This document shows positions 33,266 to 40,763 of a DNA stretch of 64,000 bases, piece by piece. A model generated the notes under the pieces. That model was not told where the DNA came from and searched no databases. It saw nothing but the letters and a program-made list of their open reading frames with translations. This DNA comes from JAGQRJ01 sp041402045 (GTDB taxonomy: Bacteria; Planctomycetota; J058), in contig JAWKSZ010000007.1 of assembly GCA_041402045.1 (NCBI GenBank), positions 62,001-126,000 on the forward strand, written 5' to 3'. Both the position numbers and the translations under genes were made by a program. Every line of letters starts with the position of its first letter. Position 1 is the first letter of the stretch.

Positions 33266-34489
33266 TCAGGAGGGAGGCACCGACGCGGGAGCACCGGAGG
33301 CCGGGAACCAGGCCTGGGTCCGCTGGCACACCCGCACCAGGAGGAGCATCAGGGGCACCTCGATCAGGACCCCGACCACGGTGGCCAGCGCCGCCCCCGA
33401 CGAGAGGCCGAACAGCATGGCCGCGGTCGCGATCGCGACCTCGAAGTGGTTCGAGGCGCCGATCAGCGCGGTAGGGGCCGCGTCGCCGTAGCTCAACCCC
33501 AGGACCTTCGCCGCGCCGTAGGCCAGCCCGAAGATCACCAGGGTCTGCACGGTCAGCGGAATCGCGATCCAGAGGATCGTGAGCGGGTTCTGGACGATCG
33601 CCTCGCCCTTGAACGAGAACAGGAGCACGAGGGTCGCGAGCAGCGCCGAGATCGTGATCGGGGTCAAGACGTGGAGGAAGCGCTCCTCGAACCACGCCTG
33701 GCCTTTGCTCGCGAGGATCGCCTTGCGGGTCACGAACCCCGCCGCGAGGGGGAGCGCCACGTAGATCCCGATCGAGAGCAAGAGGGCCTGCCAGGGCACG
33801 GGCAGCCGCCCGACCCCCAGCAGGAACCCGCCCAGGACACCGTAGAGCACGAGCATGGTCAGCGAGTTGATCGCGACCATGACCAGGGTGTGCCCGTCGT
33901 TGCCCCGGGCGAGGAAGCCCCACACCAGGACCATGGCCGTGCAGGGCGCGACGCCGAGCAGAATGCAGCCGGCCAGGTAGCTGCGCCACAGCGGGATCTC
34001 CAAGCGCTTGACCCCGTCGAGCAGCACGACGGTCCCCTCGCCGTGGGTCGCGCCGACGGGCAGGTCGAGCCCGAACGGCAGCTTGACGTGATCGACCGCC
34101 TCCGGCCCGATCAGGCCCAGGAACAGCGTGCCCAGGAACAGGGTGGCGATCGCGTACATGCTGAAGGGCTTCACCGCCCAGTTCACGCACAGGGTCAGGC
34201 CCACCGGCTTGAGGCTCTTACCCGCGCGGGCGACCTCGGCGAAGTCGATCTTGACCATGATCGGGAACATCATGAGGAACAGGCACACCGCGATCGGGAT
34301 CGAGACGACCGGCGCCTCGCCGACGTCGAGGGTCAGCCCGTCGAGGTAGGTGGCCACCCCGGGCGCGACCTTGCCCAGGCCGATCCCAGCCAGAATGCAG
34401 AGGATCACCCACGCGGTCAGGTAGCGCTCGAAGGAGCCCAGCCCCTTGCCCCCGCCCGCGACGTCCCCCTGCTGGGGCGCTGCGCTCAC
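33266..34489 (-). CDS. acr3: Arsenite efflux permease Acr3
   Basis: 407 residues, about ten membrane segments; exports arsenite across the inner membrane driven by proton-motive force. Family marks: FERYLTAWVILCILAGIGLG at the N-terminus, PIAVCLFLMMFPIMVKIDF, and GVAPCTAMVLVWGFLARGN with the essential Cys of the fourth/fifth helix region, then ALIGASNHFEVAIATA. It begins 3 nt after the arsM stop, so it is the last gene of arsR-arsM-acr3. Confidence 0.96.
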   Translation of the reverse strand: MSAAPQQGDVAGGGKGLGSFERYLTAWVILCILAGIGLGKVAPGVATYLDGLTLDVGEAPVVSIPIAVCLFLMMFPIMVKIDFAEVARAGKSLKPVGLTLCVNWAVKPFSMYAIATLFLGTLFLGLIGPEAVDHVKLPFGLDLPVGATHGEGTVVLLDGVKRLEIPLWRSYLAGCILLGVAPCTAMVLVWGFLARGNDGHTLVMVAINSLTMLVLYGVLGGFLLGVGRLPVPWQALLLSIGIYVALPLAAGFVTRKAILASKGQAWFEERFLHVLTPITISALLATLVLLFSFKGEAIVQNPLTILWIAIPLTVQTLVIFGLAYGAAKVLGLSYGDAAPTALIGASNHFEVAIATAAMLFGLSSGAALATVVGVLIEVPLMLLLVRVCQRTQAWFPASGAPASVPPS

Positions 34490-34492
34490 GCC

Positions 34493-35389
34493 TCAGTCCT
34501 GACAGCAGCTCGGGCTACAGCCGCAGCCCGCCGCGGGCTTGGTGGCAGTGACCACCACGCTGGTCACGTAGTCCCCGATCTCGGTGCCCGGAGGGAGCTG
34601 GGCCAGGATCGGGGCGTAGAGCGGGTCGTCCCCCGCGGAGACCGCGGCCACGAAGGCCGGCTGCTGCTGGAGCTGGACCCCGGTCAGGCCCGCGGCCTCG
34701 ACCATGGCCCGGTAGGCGTCGAGCTCCACGGCGCCGGCGACGCAGCCGATCAGGGCCTGGACCAGGGTCCGCAGCGCGTCGGGGAGGGGGCGGAGCAGCG
34801 CCACGTCGGACACGACCACGCGCCCGCCAGGCTTGAGCACCCGGGCCACGTCCTCCCACACCCGCGCCTTGTCCGGCGAGAGGTTGATCACGCAGTTGCT
34901 GAGCACGACGTCCACGCTGGCGTCGGCCACCGGCAGGTGCTCGATCTCGCCCAGGCGGAACTCGACGTTGTCGAGGCCGGTGCGCGCGCGGTAGGCCGGG
35001 AGGTTCTTGCGCGCGGTGCTCAGCATTTCGGGGGTCATGTCGACCCCGATCGCGCGGCCGCGGGCGCCGACCTTGGGTCCGGCGAGGAAGCAGTCCAGCC
35101 CGCCGCCGCAGCCGAGGTCGACCACGACCTGCCCCGGCTCGAGGGCCGCGATCGCGGTGGGGTTGCCGCACGAGAGCCCGAGGTTCGCGCCCTCGGGGAG
35201 CGCGGCCAGCTCCTCGGGGGAGTAGCCGAGCTGGGCGGCGAAGGCCTCGGGAGAGCTGGCGGGGGTGCCGCAGCCCTTGGTCGGGCTGCAACAGCTCCCG
35301 CCGGCCTTGGCGCCGGCGGCCAGGGCCACCTGGGCGTAGCCCTCCCGCACGGTCTCGCGGATCGCTTGGGCGTCGGGGGAATCGGTCAT
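34493..35389 (-). CDS. arsM: Arsenite S-adenosylmethionine methyltransferase ArsM
   Basis: 298 residues, cytosolic; methylates As(III) to mono-, di- and trimethyl forms. SAM motif VVDLGCGGGLDCF near residue 90. The three conserved As(III)-binding cysteines are visible: LGLSCGNP, VVLSNCVINLS and LIGCVAGAVELD. Additional Cys pairs lie at the N-terminus (GGSCCSP) and the C-terminus (GCGCSPSCCQD), common in bacterial ArsM. SD GGAGG precedes ATG 35389. Expression should be controlled by the ArsR encoded upstream. Confidence 0.96.
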   Translation of the reverse strand: MTDSPDAQAIRETVREGYAQVALAAGAKAGGSCCSPTKGCGTPASSPEAFAAQLGYSPEELAALPEGANLGLSCGNPTAIAALEPGQVVVDLGCGGGLDCFLAGPKVGARGRAIGVDMTPEMLSTARKNLPAYRARTGLDNVEFRLGEIEHLPVADASVDVVLSNCVINLSPDKARVWEDVARVLKPGGRVVVSDVALLRPLPDALRTLVQALIGCVAGAVELDAYRAMVEAAGLTGVQLQQQPAFVAAVSAGDDPLYAPILAQLPPGTEIGDYVTSVVVTATKPAAGCGCSPSCCQD

Positions 35390-35420
35390 GGGGTCCTCCG
35401 GGGATAGCGTGCCGATCGCG

Positions 35421-35438
35421 TATCGGCGAAATACGATT
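35421..35438. promoter_or_regulatory. Putative ArsR operator between arsR and arsM
   Basis: TATCGGCGAAATACGATT contains ATCG-N8-CGAT, the same half-sites as the operator upstream of arsR, and a CGTAT...ATACG overlap. Confidence 0.45.
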
Positions 35439-35459
35439 GTTTGGATCGAACGAAAGCGC

Positions 35460-35784
35460 TCACAGGCCCGCGACCAGGACCTTGAGTCGGCGCAGGGCGC
35501 GCGGGCTTATGCAGTAGCAGATCCGGGGGCCGTCGAGCTCCCCCTGGACGAGCCCCGCTTGCTTGAGCACCTTCAGGTGCTGAGAGACCGTGGACTGCGC
35601 CAAGGGCAGCTCGTCCACGATCTCGCCGCACACGCAGGCGTTCTTGCGGGCGAGCAGGCGCAGGATCGCGACCCGCGCGGGGTGGCCGACCGCCTTGGCC
35701 AGCGCGGCGAGCTCGCGGTCGGCCTCCTGCCCTTCGATCGGGCGGAGGTCGGGGTCGACGCTGTCCTGGGGGGGTCTGGGCCAC
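35460..35784 (-). CDS. arsR: ArsR-family metalloregulator, one frameshift
   Basis: Repressor of the arsenic operon, about 107 residues when one extra base is removed from a C7 run (plus-strand G7, 35768-35774). GTG 35784 gives MAQTPP, then after correction QDSVDPDLRPIEGQ. The winged helix follows: LAKAVGHPARVAILRLLARK, the sensor KNACVCGEIVDEL, the recognition helix LAQSTVSQHLKVLKQAGLV, and the wing DGPRICYCISP. The Cys-Val-Cys and CYC pairs could bind As(III). The uncorrected frame has no usable start codon, which is why this gene is easily missed. It is oriented with arsM and acr3. Confidence 0.85.
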
Positions 35785-35795
35785 GCGTGCTCGTT

Positions 35796-35812
35796 TATCG
35801 TGAAGGACGATA
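35796..35812. promoter_or_regulatory. Putative ArsR operator upstream of arsR
   Basis: Perfect inverted repeat TATCGT-N5-ACGATA, 11 nt before the arsR GTG, suited to a dimeric ArsR repressing its own operon. Confidence 0.65.
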
Positions 35813-35814
35813 GC

Positions 35815-36240
35815 TCATGCTGGGGAGGCCGGGTCAGCCTCGGCGTCTCAGGCGACGGAGGCAGGCTCCGGGAGTGCTGGTGCCGAGCGCGGCACGCGTC
35901 GTGGACGTAGCTCCCGGACTCGACGCAGCTAAAGGCAGGCTCGAGGGCGAAGCCGCGGGCGCAGCACTCGCAGCGGGCGGCATCGCGGGGCGGGGTCTTG
36001 AGCGGAGCACGAAGCGCGCCCAGCGTCGGCGCGGCGCGTCGCCCCGAGCGCGGGCCGGGGCCCCGACGAGGCCGAGCACGGCGCCGCCGGCGAGGCCTCC
36101 CCCACGGACCCCAGATCGCGCCGCCCAGGGCCGACAGGATCGCCGCCGTCCCCCACCGCCACCGTCACGCTTCGACCTTGGAAACCCCTGCTGACACCGG
36201 CTTTGCCTCCTCGCCCTACGTGAGGCAGCCCCGCTCCAAC
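35815..36240 (-). pseudogene. Degenerate open frames with a RING-like zinc-finger remnant
   Basis: No intact gene is supported. On the minus strand one frame without a start codon encodes CECCARGFALEPAFSC with SYVHDACRARHQH (35873-35974), the same C-x2-C...H-x2-C pattern as the RING-like proteins at 5290 and 36780. Upstream pieces in two frames look like Gly/Ala membrane segments (AAILSALGGAIWG; GLAGGAVLGLVGA). A frameshifted or decaying member of that family is the best guess. The zinc frame runs without a stop into arsR, so an ArsR fusion cannot be excluded but lacks a start. Confidence 0.3.
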
Positions 36241-36256
36241 CCCTGGGCACCGACAC

Positions 36257-36752
36257 GACTGGACTTGCGGCGACGACCTGTTCACGCCGTGTTCACCGAC
36301 GCGAAGAACGGTCTCAGGTGGGCACCGTTCGACCCGGCCAGGCGCCACAGCTCTGCCCACGCCCCGAGCGACCGGGCTGGGGGCGTGCCTGCACTCACCG
36401 ACTCCGCTGGGGAGGGGGGTAGCGGGGGTCACCGACCTCCCTTGGGGTGGGGGAGGGGGGGGCCGGGTGTCCCTGGGACCGGTGCAGCCAGGGGGGGGAG
36501 GGGGGTGCAGGGTGTCCCCAGGACCGGTGTAGGTAAGGGGCCTACCGGACGGTTCATGCCGGGGACCTGGGTGACGAGCTCACGAGGTCGCCCAGATCGC
36601 GGGAACCTTTCGCGCGCGTCCCGCGTCCAAGGGGTAGCGCAGCTCGCGGACGGGTCGTGGCGCGGGACGGATCGTCCCGCGCGCGGCTTACACCTGCTCA
36701 CGCCGTAGGCGGCGGCGGAACGCGCTGCGTCGTCCCCCCTCCAGTTCGGCCT
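36257..36752. other. Gene-free stretch with G-runs
   Basis: No coding potential supported. A G-run tract at 36444-36540 has G4, G5, G8 and G3 runs within 24 nt, a strong G-quadruplex candidate on the plus strand. It is followed by a 45-bp-period direct repeat (GGGTGTCCCTGGGACCGGTG at 36465 and a diverged copy at 36510). The remainder is unremarkable GC-rich DNA leading to the sigma-54-like site. Confidence 0.5.
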
Positions 36753-36769
36753 CGGCACGAGGCCTGCAT
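36753..36769 (+). promoter_or_regulatory. Sigma-54-like promoter of the second RING-like gene
   Basis: CGGCACGAGGCCTGCAT has GG-N10-GC spacing, a CGGCACG -24 (consensus TGGCACG) and CTGCAT -12. The predicted +1 (about 36779) falls beside the ATG at 36780. Confidence 0.5.
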
Positions 36770-36779
36770 GGAGGGGCGT

Positions 36780-37502
36780 ATGCACCCGTGGACTTCACCC
36801 GTGTCGCCTTCGGCCCGCCTCGCTCCGACCCGCGAGCGCGAGGGCTCGGTCCGCGTCGCCCTCGCCTGCGTCTACTGCCGCAGCGACGACGCGCGGGAGG
36901 CGCTCGTGTTCTGCGGGTCGTGCCTCTCGCCCCACCACCCGGACTGCTTCGCCGACCACGGCCGCTGCGCGGTGCACGGCTGCGGGGGCAAGCAGACCGT
37001 GGCCCCGGGCGCGCCCCAGCGCGTCGACCGCGCGCAGGCTCCGTCGTCCTTGGCGACGCCGCTCTGCGCCCTCGCCGCGGCCGGGTTCCTGTTCCTCGCC
37101 CTGGTGTTTGGCCTGCTGTTCCTGATCGGCGGCCTGTCCCACGCGCGCGCCGAGGAGCGCTGGGCCGCGGCCGAGGTGGCGCTGCACGACCGGCTCGCCG
37201 AGGAGCACCAGCTCAACCAGCGCCTGACCGCGCAGGTCGAGGACTACAGCGCCTGGGTCCAGTACGGCGGCTTCCCCACCCGGGTGGAGAGCCTGCGCCT
37301 GACCGGCGTCTACTTCAAGCCGACGGGCCGCTTCGCGGTCTTCGGCCACATGGCGGTGCCCCAGGGCGGCATGCTCTACGTCGAGTGCCAGCCCACCCGG
37401 GTGTGGGAGGTGCACTCGGTCCAGCCCGACAAGGTCGAGCTCCGCGCCGGCCAGGAGGTGCTGCTCGTGACCCTGTCCGCGTCCGCGCAGGGCGCCCACT
37501 AA
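36780..37502 (+). CDS. Membrane-anchored protein with one RING-like zinc finger
   Basis: 240 residues from ATG 36780 (GGAGGGG upstream). The zinc module is CVYCRSDDAREALVFCGSC, SPHHPDCF, HGRCAVHGC at about residues 29-66. A single strong membrane segment follows (LCALAAAGFLFLALVFGLLF, about 100-120), then a coiled helix (EERWAAAEVALHDRLAEEHQ) and a C-terminal beta domain (VESLRLTGVYFKPTGRFAVF) presumably outside the membrane. It shares zinc-finger type and sigma-54-like promoter geometry with the gene at 5290. Function unknown; bacterial RING-like domains are thought to mediate protein interactions. Confidence 0.7.
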   Translation: MHPWTSPVSPSARLAPTREREGSVRVALACVYCRSDDAREALVFCGSCLSPHHPDCFADHGRCAVHGCGGKQTVAPGAPQRVDRAQAPSSLATPLCALAAAGFLFLALVFGLLFLIGGLSHARAEERWAAAEVALHDRLAEEHQLNQRLTAQVEDYSAWVQYGGFPTRVESLRLTGVYFKPTGRFAVFGHMAVPQGGMLYVECQPTRVWEVHSVQPDKVELRAGQEVLLVTLSASAQGAH

Positions 37503-37515
37503 CCCGGGCGCCCTG
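37488..37515. terminator. Bidirectional terminator hairpin
   Basis: CAGGGCGCCC, 8-nt loop, GGGCGCCCTG: a perfect 10-bp stem between convergent genes. The TAA stop of the RING-like gene (37500-37502) sits in the loop; the higA stop is 9 nt away. Confidence 0.6.
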
Positions 37516-37523
37516 CGGCCTGC

Positions 37524-37940
37524 CTACAGGAACACTGCGGGGCTGCAGTGGAAATACTCCGCGAGGGTCTTGATGTGGGCCTTCGAGGGCGCGCGCTTCC
37601 CGCTCAGCAGTCGGGGGCCGACGGTCCGGGCCTTGTCCCCGAGGATCCGGCTGAGATCGGCTCCTGAGAGTCCATGCTCCTCGCAGAGGAGGGCGAGGGC
37701 TTCTGCGGGCGTCGTTCGACCCACGAGCGCCTCGAAGCTGGGCGCGTCGTAGGTGCTGATGCGCGCGGCCAGGTCCACGAGGTATTCGTCCTGCTCGGCG
37801 TTCCGCTTGCGGCGGGCCAAGGCCATGACCCACTGTCCCGCGCGCTCGCGCTGGGCCTTGCTGCGGATGCGTCGAGGAAAGCCAAAGTGCTCGCAGAGGC
37901 CGGCGTAGGTGGTGGGAAGGTTCGTGTGGGTGGTCGTCAT
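37524..37940 (-). CDS. higA: HigA-type antitoxin with XRE helix-turn-helix
   Basis: 138 residues. The N-terminal half is helical (YAGLCEHFGFPRRIRSKAQR). The C-terminal half is an XRE/HigA domain: ALLCEEHGLSGADLSRILGD, GPRLLSGKRAPSKAHIKTLA, EYFHCSPAVFL. It binds and neutralises the HigB toxin and probably represses the operon. The ATG at 37940 overlaps the toxin stop as ATGA, so toxin precedes antitoxin as is usual for higBA. Confidence 0.88.
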   Translation of the reverse strand: MTTTHTNLPTTYAGLCEHFGFPRRIRSKAQRERAGQWVMALARRKRNAEQDEYLVDLAARISTYDAPSFEALVGRTTPAEALALLCEEHGLSGADLSRILGDKARTVGPRLLSGKRAPSKAHIKTLAEYFHCSPAVFL

Positions 37941-38275
37941 GATCGACCCCTCCTGCGGTCGCGGTTTCGTCGGTCGTAGTCGGCGTGGTCCTCCCAGGCG
38001 ACGAGGATCACGAGTCCTTCTTGGACCAGCGTGCCGTCGTCGCCTGCTCTCGCGAACACGACGTCGGTCGTGAGCCGGTGGGCACCCAGGCGAAAGGTGT
38101 AGGTGTTGCCCTCTCCCCGAACGCGTCCGGCGCGGGGAAAGGTGGCGATCAGGGACGCGTGGTTCGTCCAGGTTGCCCCCCGCACGATCGCCGCCCATGC
38201 GGCCAGGCGTCGCTGTTGAGCCGGAGAGAACCGGGCCAGGAATTCAGCGAGGGTCTCCGCCGTGACGACCTGCAT
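37937..38275 (-). CDS. higB: HigB-type mRNA interferase toxin
   Basis: 112 residues, RelE/HigB fold. Family pattern: LAAWAAIVRGATWTNHASL, FPRAGRVRGEGNTYTFRLG, HRLTTDVVFARAGDDGTL and the C-terminal WEDHADYDRR (the HaeYD motif). Expected to cleave mRNA on the ribosome when free of antitoxin. The ATG sits 6 nt after a -10 hexamer, giving a leaderless transcript. It is coupled to higA by a 4-nt overlap. Confidence 0.87.
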   Translation of the reverse strand: MQVVTAETLAEFLARFSPAQQRRLAAWAAIVRGATWTNHASLIATFPRAGRVRGEGNTYTFRLGAHRLTTDVVFARAGDDGTLVQEGLVILVAWEDHADYDRRNRDRRRGRS

Positions 38276-38281
38276 GCAGCC

Positions 38282-38310
38282 AAAATGTCAGCACTTCCCA
38301 GGTCTGTCAA
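38282..38310 (-). promoter_or_regulatory. higBA promoter, leaderless
   Basis: Minus strand: perfect TTGACA -35, 17-nt spacer, CATTTT -10, then 6 nt to the higB ATG. TGACA is repeated between the two boxes and may be operator sequence. This is the strongest sigma-70-type promoter seen in the window. Confidence 0.75.
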
Positions 38311-38319
38311 GACGTGGGC

Positions 38320-39213
38320 CTAGGGGCCGACCTCCCACACCTCGGTTCCGACGGGTACGTCCACCCGCTCACAGTGCACCAACAGCGCGTGAGGCGGAAG
38401 GTCCGGGTCGTAGGGGGAGTGCAGGGGGATCTGCACCGCTGTCCGGCAGCGCGTAGGCGGTGCCCCGCCCGGGGGGCGGAGTTCGACCGTGAAGTCCATG
38501 AAGCTCGGTCCGCCAAGGTTTACCTGGGGCAAGAGCACGACGCCTCGGCCCACGATGGCGAAGCGGTCTTTCACGGTGAGCAGGAGCTCCGCCGGTGCGC
38601 TCGGGTTCTCCAACTCCTCGAGGCCCAGGAGCAGGGGCTCCACCACGGGTCGGATCGTGGCCCGAGTCGTGAGCGCGCCCAGCGTGTCCAGCGCGTGCTT
38701 CGCGACCTCCGCGACGCAGACCCGCAGGGTCCGCCGGGGCCCGCTGAGCGCGACGCTGGCAGCAGCGAGCGCGCGCACGGCTCGCTCCTGACGCCTCCGA
38801 GCCCGGTGGTTTCCCACGATCGCCGCGTCAAGGCGGGTGTGGATCTCTGCTGCGCCGGGCGGCGCTGCCCCGCTCGACTCGGCTGTGGAGAGGGACCCCA
38901 CGAGCTCCTCCAGCGCGGGTTCGTCGGGCCCGAACTGGCGGGCTATGGCGCAGGCCACGGCGACCGCGGCGCGAGCGGCAGCCGGGGGGCTGAGGTCGAT
39001 CAGCGCGTGGAGCGTGTCGACCACGTCGTCGTGCGCGCCCCCGGCCCCGAGGGCGGCGCGGGCGGCCTCGGAGCCTAGGCCGGCCGCCACCTCCGCGCGC
39101 CGAAGCGGCAGGCTGCCGCCGTGCAGACGGGCGCGGAGCCAGGCGATCTCGGCCTCCAGCTCCCCGGTCTCGCGCCAGCGGCGCTCCAGCTCCCGTATGC
39201 GCTGGTCGCTCAC
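38320..39213 (-). CDS. Uncharacterised protein with EF-Tu domain-2-like C-terminus
   Basis: 297 residues. The N-terminal helix RIRELERRWRETGELEAEIA resembles the start of TIGR02996-companion proteins common in Planctomycetota and Myxococcota. The middle is Ala-rich helix. The C-terminal 90 residues read LLLTVKDRFAIVGRGVVLLP and continue as a beta barrel, closely recalling EF-Tu domain 2 (DxFxIxGRGxV), but no GTPase domain is present. Cytosolic; function unknown. It is a neighbour of higBA but has its own orientation and gap, so a link is not implied. Confidence 0.55.
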   Translation of the reverse strand: MSDQRIRELERRWRETGELEAEIAWLRARLHGGSLPLRRAEVAAGLGSEAARAALGAGGAHDDVVDTLHALIDLSPPAAARAAVAVACAIARQFGPDEPALEELVGSLSTAESSGAAPPGAAEIHTRLDAAIVGNHRARRRQERAVRALAAASVALSGPRRTLRVCVAEVAKHALDTLGALTTRATIRPVVEPLLLGLEELENPSAPAELLLTVKDRFAIVGRGVVLLPQVNLGGPSFMDFTVELRPPGGAPPTRCRTAVQIPLHSPYDPDLPPHALLVHCERVDVPVGTEVWEVGP

Positions 39214-39275
39214 CTGCTGCTTCCGCTCCCAAGGCAGCGTAGCCCTGGCTCCGCCTCAGGGACAGCGAGTGGCGT

Positions 39276-39470
39276 GATGGGATGGGCGCAGGCAAGCTGC
39301 GCCCCTACGGCAGAACGACGTGCGCGCAGGGTCAGACGCTGCCCTGCCGTGGAACTCAGCGGAGACGGGGCGGGCGAGCGGCGCTCCTGCTCCGGCCGAC
39401 GGACGAACGGGAAGGGGCATGGAACGTCCCTCGTAGGGGCGCAGCTCGCCTGCGCCCGTCCCATCCGCGG
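39276..39470. repeat. REP-like inverted pair, copy 2
   Basis: Left unit 39276-39310 (GATGGGCGCAGGCAAGCTGC, GCCCCTAC) and right unit 39431-39470 (CGTAGGGGCGCAGCTCGCC, TGCGCCCGTCCC) are inverted, with about 120 nt between. The homology extends outward through a CCGCGGAGCG block. It occupies the 281-nt gap 39214-39494. Confidence 0.8.
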
Positions 39471-39494
39471 CACGGGTGCGCTCCCGCGGAGCGG

Positions 39495-40763
39495 CTACCC
39501 CTCGGTCGCCACCCGCCGACGCGGCGGAATCAGGCTGAACGCGGCCAGCCCCGCCATGAGCGCGAAGGCGGCGCCGAGGCCCCAGCGGTCGGCGACGGCG
39601 CCGACGCCGAGGGCGGCGACGGCGTAGACGATCCCGCGGAGCTGGCTCTCGAGGGAGAGGGTCGTGGCGCGCTGGTAGGGGTCCATGACCTCGTTCAGCG
39701 CGGCGACGAAGATCGGGCGGCGCAGGTTCTGCAGGCAGGCCAGGGCCAGGAGCGCGACGAGGCCGGGCCAGAGCACGCCGACGTAGAGCGCCACCGCGCA
39801 GCCGGCGAGGCAGGCGACGCCCAGGAGGTGGGCCAGGCTCAGGGCGCGGGGGCCCAGGCGGCGCTGCCAGGGCACGCTCAGGGCCGAGCTCGCGCCGGCG
39901 GCCAGGCCCTGGACGAAGGTGTAGGCGCCGATCGCCAATGCCCCCGCGCCGAGGACCGCCAGGCCCTGACGATTCGTCTCGCCGGCGAGGTAGGGCTGGA
40001 GGTAGGCCAGGGCGAGCTTGGTCTGGGTCTCGAAGGCCACCGACGCGAGCACCAGGGCCAGGACCCCGGGGCCGCTGAACACACCCTTGAAGCGCGACCA
40101 CCAGGACGGGACCTCGGGGGCCTCGCTGGCCTGAGCGTCGGCCTGCTGCTTGGCCTCGGCGTCGCGGACCCACTCGCCCTCGAGCCGGCGGGGGTAGGTC
40201 AGCATGAGCCCCGCGCCGAGCACGCAGGTCGCGCTCGAGGCACAGAACAGCCCGGCGTAGTCGGCGGTCTGCCAGAGCAGCACCCCGCCCAGGAGCGCGG
40301 CGACGCCGGTCGAGGCCTTGGAGAACACCCGGGTCAGGCCGATCACCGCGGTGGCCTGGTCGCGCTCGCCGCGGCCGTCGAGGTAGTCGAGCATGACCGC
40401 CTTGTGGGTCCCCGAGCGCAGCGCCTCCCCCAGGGCATACAGGCTCTGGCCCGCGAGCACGGCGAGGAGCCCCCAGCCCTGGAGCGAGGCCAGCCCCAGC
40501 ACGGCGAAGGCCAGCGCGGTCACGAGGAACATGACCACCAGCCCCCGGCGCCGACCGTAGCGGTCGACGGCGACCCCGGTCGGGGTCTCGAGGATCGCGG
40601 TCAGGGTCCGGGTGTAGGCGAGCACCCCGCCCATGACCACGTAGTCGAGCCTCAGGTCCTGGAGCAGGAACAGGACGAAGAACGGCTCTATGAACCGCAG
40701 GTTGCGCAGGGTGGTGTAGCCGCAGAAGCGGGCCAGCATGGCCCTGCGGCTGGGCTCCGTCAC
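39495..40763 (-). CDS. Major facilitator superfamily transporter
   Basis: 422 residues, twelve predicted membrane helices. The first helices contain LRFIEPFFVLFLLQDLRLDY; the MFS loop 2-3 motif is VAVDRYGRRRGLVVMFLVTA (DRxGRR). Helix 4-5 region GQSLYALGEALRSGTHKAVM resembles bacterial drug/metabolite exporters. The central loop is hydrophilic (EAKQQADAQASEAPEVP). GTG 40763 overlaps the GTPase gene stop as GTGA, so the transporter is translationally coupled to two dynamin-like GTPases. Substrate unknown. Confidence 0.88.
   Translation of the reverse strand: MTEPSRRAMLARFCGYTTLRNLRFIEPFFVLFLLQDLRLDYVVMGGVLAYTRTLTAILETPTGVAVDRYGRRRGLVVMFLVTALAFAVLGLASLQGWGLLAVLAGQSLYALGEALRSGTHKAVMLDYLDGRGERDQATAVIGLTRVFSKASTGVAALLGGVLLWQTADYAGLFCASSATCVLGAGLMLTYPRRLEGEWVRDAEAKQQADAQASEAPEVPSWWSRFKGVFSGPGVLALVLASVAFETQTKLALAYLQPYLAGETNRQGLAVLGAGALAIGAYTFVQGLAAGASSALSVPWQRRLGPRALSLAHLLGVACLAGCAVALYVGVLWPGLVALLALACLQNLRRPIFVAALNEVMDPYQRATTLSLESQLRGIVYAVAALGVGAVADRWGLGAAFALMAGLAAFSLIPPRRRVATEG

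Noticed and set aside
36257..36720. Coding genes in the G-run region
   Set aside because: Available frames give Gly/Pro/Arg-rich peptides without a start context or conserved pattern.
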